Assembly (NCBI GenBank): GCA_002418885.1
Contig: DIEZ01000048.1
Coordinates: forward strand, 906-22,423
DNA length: 21,518 bases
Reading direction: 5' to 3'
From: Syntrophaceae bacterium UBA5761
GTDB lineage: Bacteria > Desulfobacterota > Syntrophia > Syntrophales > UBA4778
In this document: positions 1 to 9,296 of the stretch, piece by piece
Position numbering within the stretch: position 1 is the first letter of the stretch
Layout: each line of letters opens with the position of its first letter
Notes under the pieces: model-generated
The model's database searches: none
Seen by the model: the letters and a program-made list of their open reading frames with translations, nothing else
Told to the model about the DNA's origin: nothing
Position numbers and translations under genes: made by a program

Positions 1-84
1 CGCCCTTCGGCACTGCATTACGGGATGATCCAGGTTAGAGCCGATACCAAGGTATGCGATGACGCTACGAAAATCCTTGTTCAA
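1..84 (-). CDS. folK: HPPK (folate synthesis), 5' part only, cut by window edge
   Basis: Start of a gene that runs off the left edge. Immediately after dapL, the minus strand reads in frame to position 1 as ...VIAYLGIGSNLDHPVMQC.... This matches the N-terminal (A)Y(L/I)xxGSNL signature of 6-hydroxymethyl-7,8-dihydropterin pyrophosphokinase, which transfers pyrophosphate from ATP to the pterin in the folate pathway. The likely start is a TTG at 84, preceded by GAGG about 12 nt upstream and overlapping the dapL 3' end by about 20 nt; no ATG is available. Only 28 codons are visible, so the call rests on that short motif and its position at the N-terminus. It is the last gene seen in the long minus-strand run. 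The start codon is less sure than the family. Confidence 0.72.
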   Translation of the reverse strand, partial: MNKDFRSVIAYLGIGSNLDHPVMQCRRA

Positions 85-1231
85 TCCTTTCCATTGCCTC
101 ATGAAGCCTGCCGTCCGGGACCGTAAGGGAAATCCTGATATAACCCTCGCCGTACCTTCCGTAGGCCGTCCCTGCTGCGACTACAACGGCCGCTCTTTCG
201 AATAGCTTTCCGGTAAATTCCAGTGCGCTCATGCCTTCCGGGGTCGGAACCCAGAGGTAGAATGTTCCTTTCGGCGGCTCGAACCGAATGCCTATCCTAT
301 CCAGGGTCTGCAGAACAAGGGCTCTGCGCCGAGAATAGATTTCGACCATCCTGTCTATGTTTTTCGACTCGTCCTTCAAAGCCTTTATGGCGGCATACTG
401 AATGGGATTGAAGATGCCGGAATCGGTGTTTTCCTTAACTTTACTGATCGCCGCGATAAGGTCGGGATTTCCCACCGCCATGCCAATCCGCCAGCCCGTC
501 ATGTTAAAAGGCTTCGAAAGGGAATTGAGCTCGACGCCGACGTCCTTCGCCCCTTCGACACTCAGGAAGCTCAGTCGCTCCTGACCCCCAAAAACAATCT
601 CGCTGTAAGGATTGTCATAGCAGACGGCGATGTCGTAGTCCTTGGCGAAGGCGACCAGGTCGCGGAAAAAAGGCCTGTCGGCGCAGGCCCCCGTGGGGTT
701 ATTCGGGTAGTTAAGAAACATTCCGCGGGCACTCTCGGCCACGTCCGAGGGAACATCTTCCAGCCGCGGAAGGTACCCGTTCTCTCGCAAGATAGGTACC
801 GAATAGGGTTCTCCCCCGGCCATGATTATGCTTGCCCTGTAGGCCGGATACCCCGGGTCGGTCATAAGAACGATGTCCCCGGGGTTGATTCTTGCGAGAA
901 CGAAATGGTGGCAACCCTCTTTAGACCCGATCAAACCCAGGACTTCCCGCTCCGGGTCGAGCGATACCCCATACCTATCGCCGTACCATCGGGAGATCTC
1001 CTTCCGGAATGCCATCATCCCTTTTTCCTCGTCGGTAGGGTACCGGTGGTTCTCGGGGTCCCTCGCTCTTCGGCATAGTTCTTCGACGACCGACTCAGGC
1101 GTCGGCTCTACCGGGTCTCCTATCGCCAGGCTGATCACATCGATGCCGTCGGCTTTCGCCTGTGCGATCTTCTTTCTCAGCTCCATAAAAAGATAAGGTG
1201 GAATTTTCGTCAACCTGTCTGCAACCTGCAA
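65..1231 (-). CDS. dapL: LL-diaminopimelate aminotransferase (PLP fold type I)
   Basis: Class I/II aminotransferase, 388 residues, the usual size for the family. Seen: N-terminal VADRLTKIPPYLF, the NYPNNPTG motif at about 174-181, and the PLP-lysine region SLSKPFNMTGWRIG with the lysine near 240. LL-DAP aminotransferase converts tetrahydrodipicolinate plus glutamate directly to LL-diaminopimelate, bypassing dapD/dapC/dapE, none of which is here. The call over a generic aspartate-type aminotransferase rests largely on context beside dapA, dapB, dapF and lysA. The reading frame opens at a TTG at 1270, but a strong GGAGGAG (1239-1245) lies 7 nt before a second TTG at 1231. Starting there also gives the family-like N-terminus, so I use it. 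Its 3' end overlaps the folK start. The 105-nt gap to dapB is the longest in the run, with no clear terminator. Confidence 0.9.
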   Translation of the reverse strand: MQVADRLTKIPPYLFMELRKKIAQAKADGIDVISLAIGDPVEPTPESVVEELCRRARDPENHRYPTDEEKGMMAFRKEISRWYGDRYGVSLDPEREVLGLIGSKEGCHHFVLARINPGDIVLMTDPGYPAYRASIIMAGGEPYSVPILRENGYLPRLEDVPSDVAESARGMFLNYPNNPTGACADRPFFRDLVAFAKDYDIAVCYDNPYSEIVFGGQERLSFLSVEGAKDVGVELNSLSKPFNMTGWRIGMAVGNPDLIAAISKVKENTDSGIFNPIQYAAIKALKDESKNIDRMVEIYSRRRALVLQTLDRIGIRFEPPKGTFYLWVPTPEGMSALEFTGKLFERAAVVVAAGTAYGRYGEGYIRISLTVPDGRLHEAMERIEQGFS

Positions 1232-1336
1232 GATGTTTCTCCTCCGGTTTATTCCGGCTTCAGCGGTCAACTACGGGCCGACCTGAAACGCCGGTCCTGT
1301 CCGATCTGTTCTTGTCCCTTTCAATCACGCAGGACG

Positions 1337-2146
1337 CTATTTGCCTTTGAGGCCAAGGACATCCTGCATATCGTAGAAACCGTTCCTCTGGCTTACGATC
1401 CATTTAGCGGCGCGGAGGCCACCTTTGGCGAAATTATCCCTGCTGTGCGCCCTGTGGATGAATTCGAGGCGTTCCCCGATACCGCCGAAAATAACCGTAT
1501 GCTCGCCTACGATATCTCCCGCCCTTATTGTCTGGATACCGATTTCCTCCTTCGTCCTGGCGCCGATCATCCCTTTTCGTTCGTAAACCGCGACCTTTTT
1601 CAAATCCCTTCCCAGGGCGCCGGCGATGATATCGGCCATTCTCATTGCCGTGCCGCTCGGGGCGTCTTTTTTCATGTTATGATGAGCTTCTACAATCTCC
1701 ACGTCGAACTCGTCTTTCAGGGTGAGGGCAACGGTCTCAAGCACCTTGAACATAACGTTTACCCCGACACTCATGTTTGGTGCAAGGACAAGGCGCGTCG
1801 ACCTGGCCAGATCCCTGATCACCTCCATCTCATCGGCAGTGAAGCCCGTCGTCCCGATTACCATCGCCTTTCCATGGTCCACGGCGGTCTTGAGATGGTC
1901 GACTGCCGCCTCATGATGGGTAAAGTCGATGACCACATCGGCCCCGTCGATGTAAGATCTAAGATCGTCAGAGATCGCGATACCCCGTTTCCCGAGTCCC
2001 AGGGTCTCGCCGACGTCGGCCCCGACCAGGGGATGGCCGACCCTTTCCACGGCCCCGCATAGTTCGATCCCCTCCGTCGATGACATAAGACTGATTATCC
2101 TACCTCCCATCTTCCCCGCAGCGCCCATAACAACAGCTTTGACCAT
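1337..2146 (-). CDS. dapB: 4-hydroxy-tetrahydrodipicolinate reductase
   Basis: Reduces the DapA product to tetrahydrodipicolinate with NAD(P)H, in the cytoplasm. The protein has 269 residues, typical of the family. Visible: N-terminal Rossmann motif VMGAAGKMGGRI (6-17), GTTGF at 98-102, APNMSVGVN at 122-130, and the substrate-binding/catalytic signature EAHHNMKKDAPSGTA (153-167) with the paired histidines and the lysine. The ATG at 2146 is preceded by AAAGGAGG (2152-2159) at 5 nt spacing. It lies 67 nt after dapA and 105 nt before dapL, so the tetrahydrodipicolinate it makes goes to the next enzyme in the same run. Confidence 0.97.
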   Translation of the reverse strand: MVKAVVMGAAGKMGGRIISLMSSTEGIELCGAVERVGHPLVGADVGETLGLGKRGIAISDDLRSYIDGADVVIDFTHHEAAVDHLKTAVDHGKAMVIGTTGFTADEMEVIRDLARSTRLVLAPNMSVGVNVMFKVLETVALTLKDEFDVEIVEAHHNMKKDAPSGTAMRMADIIAGALGRDLKKVAVYERKGMIGARTKEEIGIQTIRAGDIVGEHTVIFGGIGERLEFIHRAHSRDNFAKGGLRAAKWIVSQRNGFYDMQDVLGLKGK

Positions 2147-2184
2147 AAAGGCCTCCTTTCCTTCATACCTTGGATACCGGTTGT

Positions 2185-2207
2185 GTTTTTCCTGTTGCCC
2201 GAAAAAC
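2185..2207 (-). other. AT-rich hairpin in the dapA-dapB spacer
   Basis: A 7-bp perfect inverted repeat (GTTTTTC / GAAAAAC) with a 9-nt loop lies in the 67-nt gap after dapA and ahead of the dapB Shine-Dalgarno. There is no U-tract after it in the reading direction, so it does not look like an intrinsic terminator. It may be an mRNA stability or processing element, or chance. Confidence 0.3.
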
Positions 2208-2213
2208 CCGGCG

Positions 2214-3089
2214 CTACGCTATCAGTCCGTAACTCTTCATCGTTTTTTTCAAGTTCTCTAAGTTAGCGTCGGATAGCTTCACCAGCGGTAAACGAATTTC
2301 ATATTCGATCTTCCCCATCAGGGCCAGCGCCGCCTTAACGGGTACCGGGTTCGTTTCTATGAAGAGGGCCTTCACGAGCGGGGTTGTTTTGTAGTGAAGC
2401 TCCCTCGCCTTATTGATGTCGCCGGCATTGAAGCTGTCGACCATCGCGGCCATGTCGGCGGGAGCAACATTGGAAACGACTGAGATGATTCCGTGACCGC
2501 CCAGACAGAGCAGAGGAAAGGTGAAAAAGTCGTCTCCCGACAGCACCGAGAAATCGGGGCCGCAGAGGCTGATGATATCAGCCATCTGCTGAAGAGAGCC
2601 GGCGGCTTCTTTCACGCCGACGATGTTCTTCACCTTCGCAAGCCTTGCCAGGGTCTCGGGCGTCATGTTTACCCCCGTCCTTCCCGGGATGTTGTAGATA
2701 ACGATCGGGATGGGTACGTTTTCCGCGATGAATTTATAGTGCTGGTAGAGTCCTTCCTGGGTCGGCCTGTTGTAATAAGGACAGACCATCAACGCCCCGT
2801 CTGCACCCACCTCGTAGGCATGTCTCGTCAACCTAAGGGCCTCTTCGGTGCTGTTAGACCCCGTCCCGGCGATGACGGGAACCCTCTTTTTCACCGCATC
2901 CACCGTTATCTCGATAACCCTGTCATGCTCGTCATGAGAAAGAACAGGAGATTCACCGGTCGTGCCGCAGGGCACAATGCCGTCAGTGCCGTTCTCAATC
3001 TGGAATTCGATCAGTTCCCGAAGAGTCTCCTCGTCCACCTTCCCGTTCTTGAAGGGCGTTACGATCGCTACAATGGCACCCTTAAACAT
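2214..3089 (-). CDS. dapA: 4-hydroxy-tetrahydrodipicolinate synthase
   Basis: Condenses pyruvate with aspartate semialdehyde, the committed step to diaminopimelate and lysine. The protein is 291 residues, as expected for this TIM-barrel family. Seen: VTPF near the N-terminus, GTTGE at 42-46, the YNIPGRTGVN motif at 132-141 with the catalytic tyrosine 132 and carboxylate-binding R137, and VGVKEA with the Schiff-base lysine at 160. A longer frame opens upstream at 3137, but a long purine-rich SD (AGGAGGAGA, 3092-3100) sits just ahead of the ATG at 3089, and MFKGAIVAIVTPF is the family N-terminus. It lies 29 nt after dapF. Confidence 0.97.
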   Translation of the reverse strand: MFKGAIVAIVTPFKNGKVDEETLRELIEFQIENGTDGIVPCGTTGESPVLSHDEHDRVIEITVDAVKKRVPVIAGTGSNSTEEALRLTRHAYEVGADGALMVCPYYNRPTQEGLYQHYKFIAENVPIPIVIYNIPGRTGVNMTPETLARLAKVKNIVGVKEAAGSLQQMADIISLCGPDFSVLSGDDFFTFPLLCLGGHGIISVVSNVAPADMAAMVDSFNAGDINKARELHYKTTPLVKALFIETNPVPVKAALALMGKIEYEIRLPLVKLSDANLENLKKTMKSYGLIA

Positions 3090-3118
3090 AATCTCCTCCT
3101 CTAAAATGAAATTGATAC

Positions 3119-3976
3119 CTAAGACTGAAAACCCCACTCATAAGCCTCCCTCCAAAGGAAGCCTTCATATATTACCCGTGCCGCACCTTCGAGGTAAACG
3201 TTTCCGAAACCCTGTTGCGTTAACTCGAAATGTACTTTCAATCTTTCACCGCTTTTTACCAGAACATCGACAGGAGGTTCAACAAGGCCTTTGCGGGATG
3301 CGATCAGGGCGGACGCGACGGCTCCCGTGCCGCAGGCCAGCGTTTCATCTTCGACGCCGCGCTCATAAGTCCTGACCTGGATCGCGTGGCGGTCCAGTAT
3401 CTTCACGAAATTGGCGTTCGTTCCCGCAGGCTTATGAGCGTCGTGATGCCGGATCATCCGCCCGGTATCGTAAACGTCGAATTCTCTCAGTTCCTCCGTG
3501 AACATGACGGCGTGCGGCACGCCGGTATTGATGCTGCTGAGCACGAAGGAATGCCCGTTTGCAGTCAGGGTATAATCGACCCGCAAATCCTTCGGGTCCG
3601 TCAGGCGCAACTTGACGATTTCTCCGTGGACCTCCGCGTCGATGACGCCGGCCCTTGTCTCAAAAGACAGACTGCTGCCCGCGATTCCCTTCAGGAATGC
3701 GAACCGCGCCGCGCACCTTCCCCCGTTTCCGCACATCTCCGCTTCGCTGCCGTCGGAGTTGAAAAAAAGCCACCTAAAATCCGCCCGGTCCGAGTGCTTT
3801 ATGATTATTAAGCCGTCAGCCCCGACAGAGACCTTCCTGCTGCAGACACGGACGGCGAAGGTCCTTAGATCCTGAACGGGCAACGTGTCCTTCCGGTCGT
3901 CGATCAGGATAAAATCATTCCCCGTCCCGCTCATTTTGAAGAATTCTATCATCTCTCCAGATACTTCAGGCCTCAT
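3119..3976 (-). CDS. dapF: Diaminopimelate epimerase
   Basis: Cofactor-independent epimerase that converts LL- to meso-diaminopimelate for lysine and peptidoglycan. Visible in the 285-residue frame: FFKMSGTGNDFILIDDR (12-28), GADGL at 52-56, MCGNGGRCAARF with catalytic C82, and ETLACGTGAVAS with catalytic C215; both active-site cysteines are present. The first ATG (3976) overlaps the lysA stop as ATGA, implying translational coupling. A second ATG at 3952 gives the family-typical start MIEFFKMSGTGNDF, with GGAG only 2 nt before it. Neither has a good Shine-Dalgarno, so the start is uncertain by 8 codons. Confidence 0.95.
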   Translation of the reverse strand: MRPEVSGEMIEFFKMSGTGNDFILIDDRKDTLPVQDLRTFAVRVCSRKVSVGADGLIIIKHSDRADFRWLFFNSDGSEAEMCGNGGRCAARFAFLKGIAGSSLSFETRAGVIDAEVHGEIVKLRLTDPKDLRVDYTLTANGHSFVLSSINTGVPHAVMFTEELREFDVYDTGRMIRHHDAHKPAGTNANFVKILDRHAIQVRTYERGVEDETLACGTGAVASALIASRKGLVEPPVDVLVKSGERLKVHFELTQQGFGNVYLEGAARVIYEGFLWREAYEWGFQS

Positions 3977-5232
3977 CGATTCAAGAAGTCAGGTATCTCT
4001 TCTCCCCGAACCAGGTCGGCGTATATCTCTCTTTTCCTGATGACATAGTAGCGTTCACCGTTGACCAGGACCTCGGGGATCCGCGGCCGGGAGTTGTAGT
4101 TGGAAGACATAGTGAAGCCGTACGCCCCGGCACTCATCACGGCCAGGAGCTCTCCCCCCTCCAGCTTGGGAACGGGACGAGATTTGGCGATGAAATCGCC
4201 CGATTCACATATCGGACCCACGATGTCCGCAAAGAACTCTTCGCGTTCCTTCTTCACGACCGGCTGAACGGCATGGAAGGAACCGTAAAGACTCGGGCGG
4301 ATCAGGTCGTTCATCCCCGCGTCAACGATGACGAAATTTTTGTTTTCATTGTGTTTTCTGTATAGAACCCGCGTTACCATGATTCCGGCGTTCCCCACGA
4401 TCACCCTGCCCGGCTCCAAAATAACGGTGACGTCGGTGTCCTCGACCACTTCTTTGACGGCCCGGGCGTATTCTTCCGGGTGAGGCGGAAGCTCCTGGTC
4501 ATAGGTGATCCCGAGACCGCCTCCAAGGTCCAGATACCTGATATGCAGACCCTCTTTTTCCAGGAGACCTATCAGTTTTTTCAGTCTTTTCAGCGCATCG
4601 ACAAACGGCTCGACCCGGGTAACCTGTGAACCTATATGGCAATCAACCCCCGTGACTTCTATATTCCCGAGCGTTCTCGCCCATCGATAAGTCTCAAGCG
4701 ATTTTTCGATGTTGACGCCGAATTTGTTTTCCTTCAAGCCGGTGGAGATATGGGGGTGGGTCCTCGGGTCTACATCGGGGTTTATCCTGACCGCAATCCT
4801 CGCCTTTTTCTTCATCCTCCCGGCGCATCTGTCGATCATCCTCAACTCTTCCGCCGATTCGATGTTGAACATCAGTATGTCCGTCGCAAGAGCATACTCG
4901 ATCTCGTCCACCCTTTTGCCCACACCCGAGTATACGACCTTGCCGGGCTCAACACCGGCCTGCAAGGCTCGGTACAGTTCGCCACCGGAGACGATGTCGA
5001 CCCCTGCCCCCTCTTTGATGAGCAACTTCAGGATCGCGACATTCGAGTTTGCCTTGACCGAGTAACAGATGATATGGCGCAACCCACTGAACGCACGGTC
5101 GAATACACGGTAGTGATTGGTAAGCGTCCTCGCACTGTACAGATAAAAGGGTGTACCTACTTCTTCGGCGATACGGCTTACGGGCACACCTTCGCAGTAA
5201 AGTTCATCGTTCACGTACTTGAAGTCGTGCAT
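3973..5232 (-). CDS. lysA: Diaminopimelate decarboxylase
   Basis: PLP enzyme (fold type III barrel) that decarboxylates meso-diaminopimelate to L-lysine. The protein is 419 residues. Visible: YSVKANSN with the PLP lysine at 60, HIGSQ at 199-203, the GGGLG phosphate-binding turn at 237-241, EPGR at 273-276, catalytic-cysteine motif CESGDF (C342), and SNYNSRPR near the C-terminus. The ATG at 5232 has no strong Shine-Dalgarno and lies 11 nt after the lipoprotein stop, so translation may depend on coupling. It overlaps dapF by 4 nt. Decarboxylase and epimerase being adjacent places the lysine versus peptidoglycan branch point in one transcript. Confidence 0.97.
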   Translation of the reverse strand: MHDFKYVNDELYCEGVPVSRIAEEVGTPFYLYSARTLTNHYRVFDRAFSGLRHIICYSVKANSNVAILKLLIKEGAGVDIVSGGELYRALQAGVEPGKVVYSGVGKRVDEIEYALATDILMFNIESAEELRMIDRCAGRMKKKARIAVRINPDVDPRTHPHISTGLKENKFGVNIEKSLETYRWARTLGNIEVTGVDCHIGSQVTRVEPFVDALKRLKKLIGLLEKEGLHIRYLDLGGGLGITYDQELPPHPEEYARAVKEVVEDTDVTVILEPGRVIVGNAGIMVTRVLYRKHNENKNFVIVDAGMNDLIRPSLYGSFHAVQPVVKKEREEFFADIVGPICESGDFIAKSRPVPKLEGGELLAVMSAGAYGFTMSSNYNSRPRIPEVLVNGERYYVIRKREIYADLVRGEEIPDFLNR

Positions 5233-5243
5233 GACAAATCGGC

Positions 5244-5711
5244 CTAATCTTTTATTTTCATCTCCGCCATGTTCGATTCATTGCCGCAATTCCCGCGGTC
5301 GTCGCAGATCACCACCTTATAAGAATACAACCTTCCGCCTTTTATGTCAGAATCGCGGTAACGGACCTTTTTCTCCTCTTCCTTTAGAAGATTCCGGTCG
5401 CCATAGTACAGCTCGGCCGTTTTCGCGAATTGGCGGGGACATCCCGGACACGATTCTCCAGCGACCTTGAGTTCGCTGCGCATAATCACGATCTTTGCCG
5501 TCTGAATATCTACTTCGGGCATAGTCCAGGCAAGGACGACCGCTCCCTCCTCAATCACCGCCTTAAGGTCGGTCACCGGGGGCGGCAGGAAAACCCTGGG
5601 CGGTACGGGGTCCCCTTTCTTTCCACAGCCCAAAAGAGCTGTTGCAGAACAAACAGCTACCAAGAGAAAAAGAACGACCCATCGAGAATATGCTGAGATT
5701 CTCGCCCTCAT
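5244..5711 (-). CDS. LptM-like lipoprotein with a predicted fibronectin type III-like domain
   Basis: A 155-residue lipoprotein. A basic N-terminus and hydrophobic segment (about 11-27) end in the lipobox LLGC, with C29 the lipidated residue. The mature start CGKKGDPVPP resembles the CGxKGxxxxP start of LptM (YifL), the small Gram-negative lipoprotein that in E. coli helps oxidative maturation of the LPS translocon LptD; yifL there is also beside dapF. Unlike E. coli LptM, the protein continues with about 110 residues that look like a beta-sandwich: PPPVTDLKAV opening, LAWTMP core, YSYKVV and a C-terminal strand, as in fibronectin type III domains. Four further cysteines form a CPGC pair (88, 91) and C136/C142. 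The start overlaps the argH stop (ATGA), so it is co-translated with the amino-acid genes. Function is inferred, not shown. Confidence 0.8.
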   Translation of the reverse strand: MRARISAYSRWVVLFLLVAVCSATALLGCGKKGDPVPPRVFLPPPVTDLKAVIEEGAVVLAWTMPEVDIQTAKIVIMRSELKVAGESCPGCPRQFAKTAELYYGDRNLLKEEEKKVRYRDSDIKGGRLYSYKVVICDDRGNCGNESNMAEMKIKD

Positions 5712-7102
5712 GGCTGCAGTCGGCCCTCGGCTTTCTCGATCTCCCTTATCCTCCGTAAAACGGCCTCTTTCGCGGTTCCCCCTTCGTGTTTTCTCGCCGC
5801 GATGGAGTAGTCGACGCTTATGACCTCATAAAAGCGTCGGTCGAACCCGTCGTAAAAACTTCTCAACTCTTTCAGGGTTATATCTCGAAAGGTCTTTCCC
5901 TTGTCTATGCAATAACCAACAAGCTCTCCTACGATCCTGTGGGATTCCCTGAAGGGCACTCCCTTTTGTACAAGGTACTCCGCCACGTCGGTTGCTGTCG
6001 AGAAGCCCTTTTCCGCCTCTTCCCGCATCCTTTTCCGGTCGAAATTGACATTTTCCAGCATAGCCGTCAAAACGGCCAAACATCCTTTCACCGTATCGAC
6101 GGCGTCGAAGAGCGCCTCCTTGTCTTCCTGCATGTCGCGATCATAGCACATCGGAAGGCCTTTCATAACCGTCAAGATACACATAAGGTCGCCGTAAACC
6201 CGACCCGTCTTTCCCCTTATCAACTCGGCGACGTCGGGGTTTTTTTTCTGGGGCATGATGCTGCTGCCCGTGGCAAAGGCGTCGGAAATCTCGACAAACC
6301 CGAACTCCCCGCTCGACCATATAACGAGGTCTTCGCACATACGGCTCATGTGCATCATGGTCATGGCTGCAGCGAAGATGAACTCGGCGACAAAATCACG
6401 GTCCGAAACGGCGTCCACGCTGTTTTTGGTCAAGCGGCTGAACCTCAACAGCCTGGCGACGTAAGGCCTGTCGGTTTTTAGCCCCGTACCGGCAAGCGCC
6501 GCCGAACCGAGCGGCAGGGCGTTCAACCTTCCGAAACAATCGATCAACCTTCCCTCGTCCCTGTCCAGCATTTCCCAAAACGCGAGCAGGTAGTGGGAAA
6601 GGAGGATAGGCTGCGCCTTCTGGAGGTGCGTATACCCGGGCATGACCGTGTCGACTTCTCTTTTCGCCAGAGATACAAGGCACGATTTCAGCAGGTCGAG
6701 AAGAACCAGAATCTCGACGATCTCGCTTCTTAGATAAAGCCTGCAATCGAGAGCTACCTGATCGTTTCTGCTCCTACCGGCATGCAGTTTTGCGCCAAGG
6801 TCGCCTATTTTTTCGATCAGGGCACGCTCAACCGCCATATGAATGTCTTCAAGGTCGACAGAAAAACCGAGCCTACCTTCTTCAAAATCTTTCCGAATTT
6901 CCTTGAGCCCGCCGAGGATTCTCTTTTCTTCCTGTTTCGAGATCACACCCACTCTGGAAAGCATTCTGCAGTGGGCCATGCTCCCCTCTATGTCGTGGGC
7001 ATAGAGGCGCCTGTCATAGGGTAGAGACGCCGTAAAAGCCTCCACAAGTTTGTTCGTCGGTTCGCTGAACCGCCCGCCCCAGGGTTTTTCGACGTTGCTC
7101 AT
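5708..7102 (-). CDS. argH: Argininosuccinate lyase
   Basis: Cleaves argininosuccinate to arginine and fumarate, the last step of arginine synthesis. The protein has 464 residues, normal for the fumarase/aspartase superfamily. Visible: the N-terminal KPWGGRF opening, HAGRSRND (107-114), GYTHLQ with the catalytic histidine (159), and the family signature GSSIMPQKKNP (279-289) carrying the catalytic serine loop. The ATG at 7102 has CGGAG 7 nt upstream. It follows argG by 36 nt, and its stop overlaps the start of the lipoprotein gene. Confidence 0.97.
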   Translation of the reverse strand: MSNVEKPWGGRFSEPTNKLVEAFTASLPYDRRLYAHDIEGSMAHCRMLSRVGVISKQEEKRILGGLKEIRKDFEEGRLGFSVDLEDIHMAVERALIEKIGDLGAKLHAGRSRNDQVALDCRLYLRSEIVEILVLLDLLKSCLVSLAKREVDTVMPGYTHLQKAQPILLSHYLLAFWEMLDRDEGRLIDCFGRLNALPLGSAALAGTGLKTDRPYVARLLRFSRLTKNSVDAVSDRDFVAEFIFAAAMTMMHMSRMCEDLVIWSSGEFGFVEISDAFATGSSIMPQKKNPDVAELIRGKTGRVYGDLMCILTVMKGLPMCYDRDMQEDKEALFDAVDTVKGCLAVLTAMLENVNFDRKRMREEAEKGFSTATDVAEYLVQKGVPFRESHRIVGELVGYCIDKGKTFRDITLKELRSFYDGFDRRFYEVISVDYSIAARKHEGGTAKEAVLRRIREIEKAEGRLQP

Positions 7103-7138
7103 CTATTTTCTCCGGTCGAATCTATCCGCAGACGAACT

Positions 7139-8357
7139 TCATTTTCTCCGCCGACCATGTTTCCTCCGCAAAAGCGCCTCCATCTTCAACCTCAAGGCGT
7201 TAAGGCGGATAAACCCGGTGGCGTCTTTCTGGTCGTAAAGGCCGCGCTTCTCAAAGCTCGCCAGGTCTTCGCTGTAAAGGGATAACGGCGACTTCCGGCC
7301 GACAACTATGCAATTGCCTTTGTACAACTTGAGGCGAGCAGTTCCGGTCACAGCCTGCTGCCCTTCGTCGACCATCTTCTGGAGAGCTATCCTTTCCGGT
7401 GAGAACCAGAACCCGAAGTAAACGAGCTGCGCATACTTCGGTATGAGGGAATCCCGCAAAAACATCACTTCCCGGTCCATCGTTATGGACTCGACCGCCC
7501 GGTGGGCCGCCCACAGCACAGTGCCTCCCGGCGTCTCGTAAACACCTCGGGACTTCATACCCACAAACCTGTTTTCCACCATATCGACCCGGCCGATGCC
7601 GTTCCTGCCCGCGAGCTCATTCAGATGATCCAGGAGGACGGCGGGGCTCATCTTTACCCCGTCTACGGCGACCGGATTCCCCTGCTCAAAATCGATCTCC
7701 ACGTATGTTGGCTTATCCGGTGCCGACTCGGGCGACACCGTCAGGGCGAACATATCCTCCCCCGGCTCATTCCAAGGATCCTCGAGGATACCGCCCTCAT
7801 GGGAGATATGGAGCAGGTTTCTGTCGCTGCTGTACGGCTTCTCTTTCGTGAGCGGAAGGGGTATACCGTGTTTTTCTGCATAATCGAACATGGACTGCCG
7901 GGAATCGAAGGGCCATTTGGGGTCCCGCCACGCCGCGATGATGTTGATGGACGGATTCAAGGCCATGTACGTCAGCTCAAACCTCACCTGATCATTACCC
8001 TTGCCGGTGGCCCCGTGGCAGACTGCGTCGGCTTTCTCAGCCTCGGCTATCTTTATCTGTCTCTTGGCGATGAGAGGCCGCGCGATCGATGTTCCCATAA
8101 GGTACGTGCCTTCGTAGACGGCATCGGCCCTCAGCATGGGAAACACGAAGTCGCGGACAAACTCTTCTCTGAGGTCGTCGATGTATACTTTGGACGCGCC
8201 GGTATCGAGGGCCTTCTTCTCGAGGCCCGTCAGCTCTTCTTTCTGTCCCACGTCGGCCGCAAAGGCAATCACATCACATCCATAGCTCTCCTTAAGCCAC
8301 GTCAGGATGACCGATGTATCCAGTCCCCCCGAATAGGCCACAACCACTTTTCTAATC

Positions 8358-8365
<8 letters not shown>
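7139..8365 (-). CDS. argG: Argininosuccinate synthase
   Basis: Joins citrulline and aspartate using ATP. The protein has 408 residues. Visible: the N-type ATP-pyrophosphatase P-loop [10 protein letters not shown] (10-19), [13 protein letters not shown] (118-130), and the C-terminal [13 protein letters not shown] typical of the family end. A longer frame reaches 8419, but [18 protein letters not shown] is the family N-terminus. The ATG at 8365 lies 8 nt after AAGGA and overlaps the argF 3' end by 8 nt. Confidence 0.97.

Positions 8366-9292
<927 letters not shown>

Positions 9293-9296
<4 letters not shown>

Noticed and set aside
1232..1336. Possible terminator or promoter in the 105-nt dapB-dapL gap
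   Set aside because: Apart from the dapL Shine-Dalgarno, I see no convincing stem with a T-tract nor a good -35/-10 pair.
1445..2062. Open frame of 205 codons on the plus strand opposite dapB
   Set aside because: Mirror of the dapB reading frame with no motif of its own.
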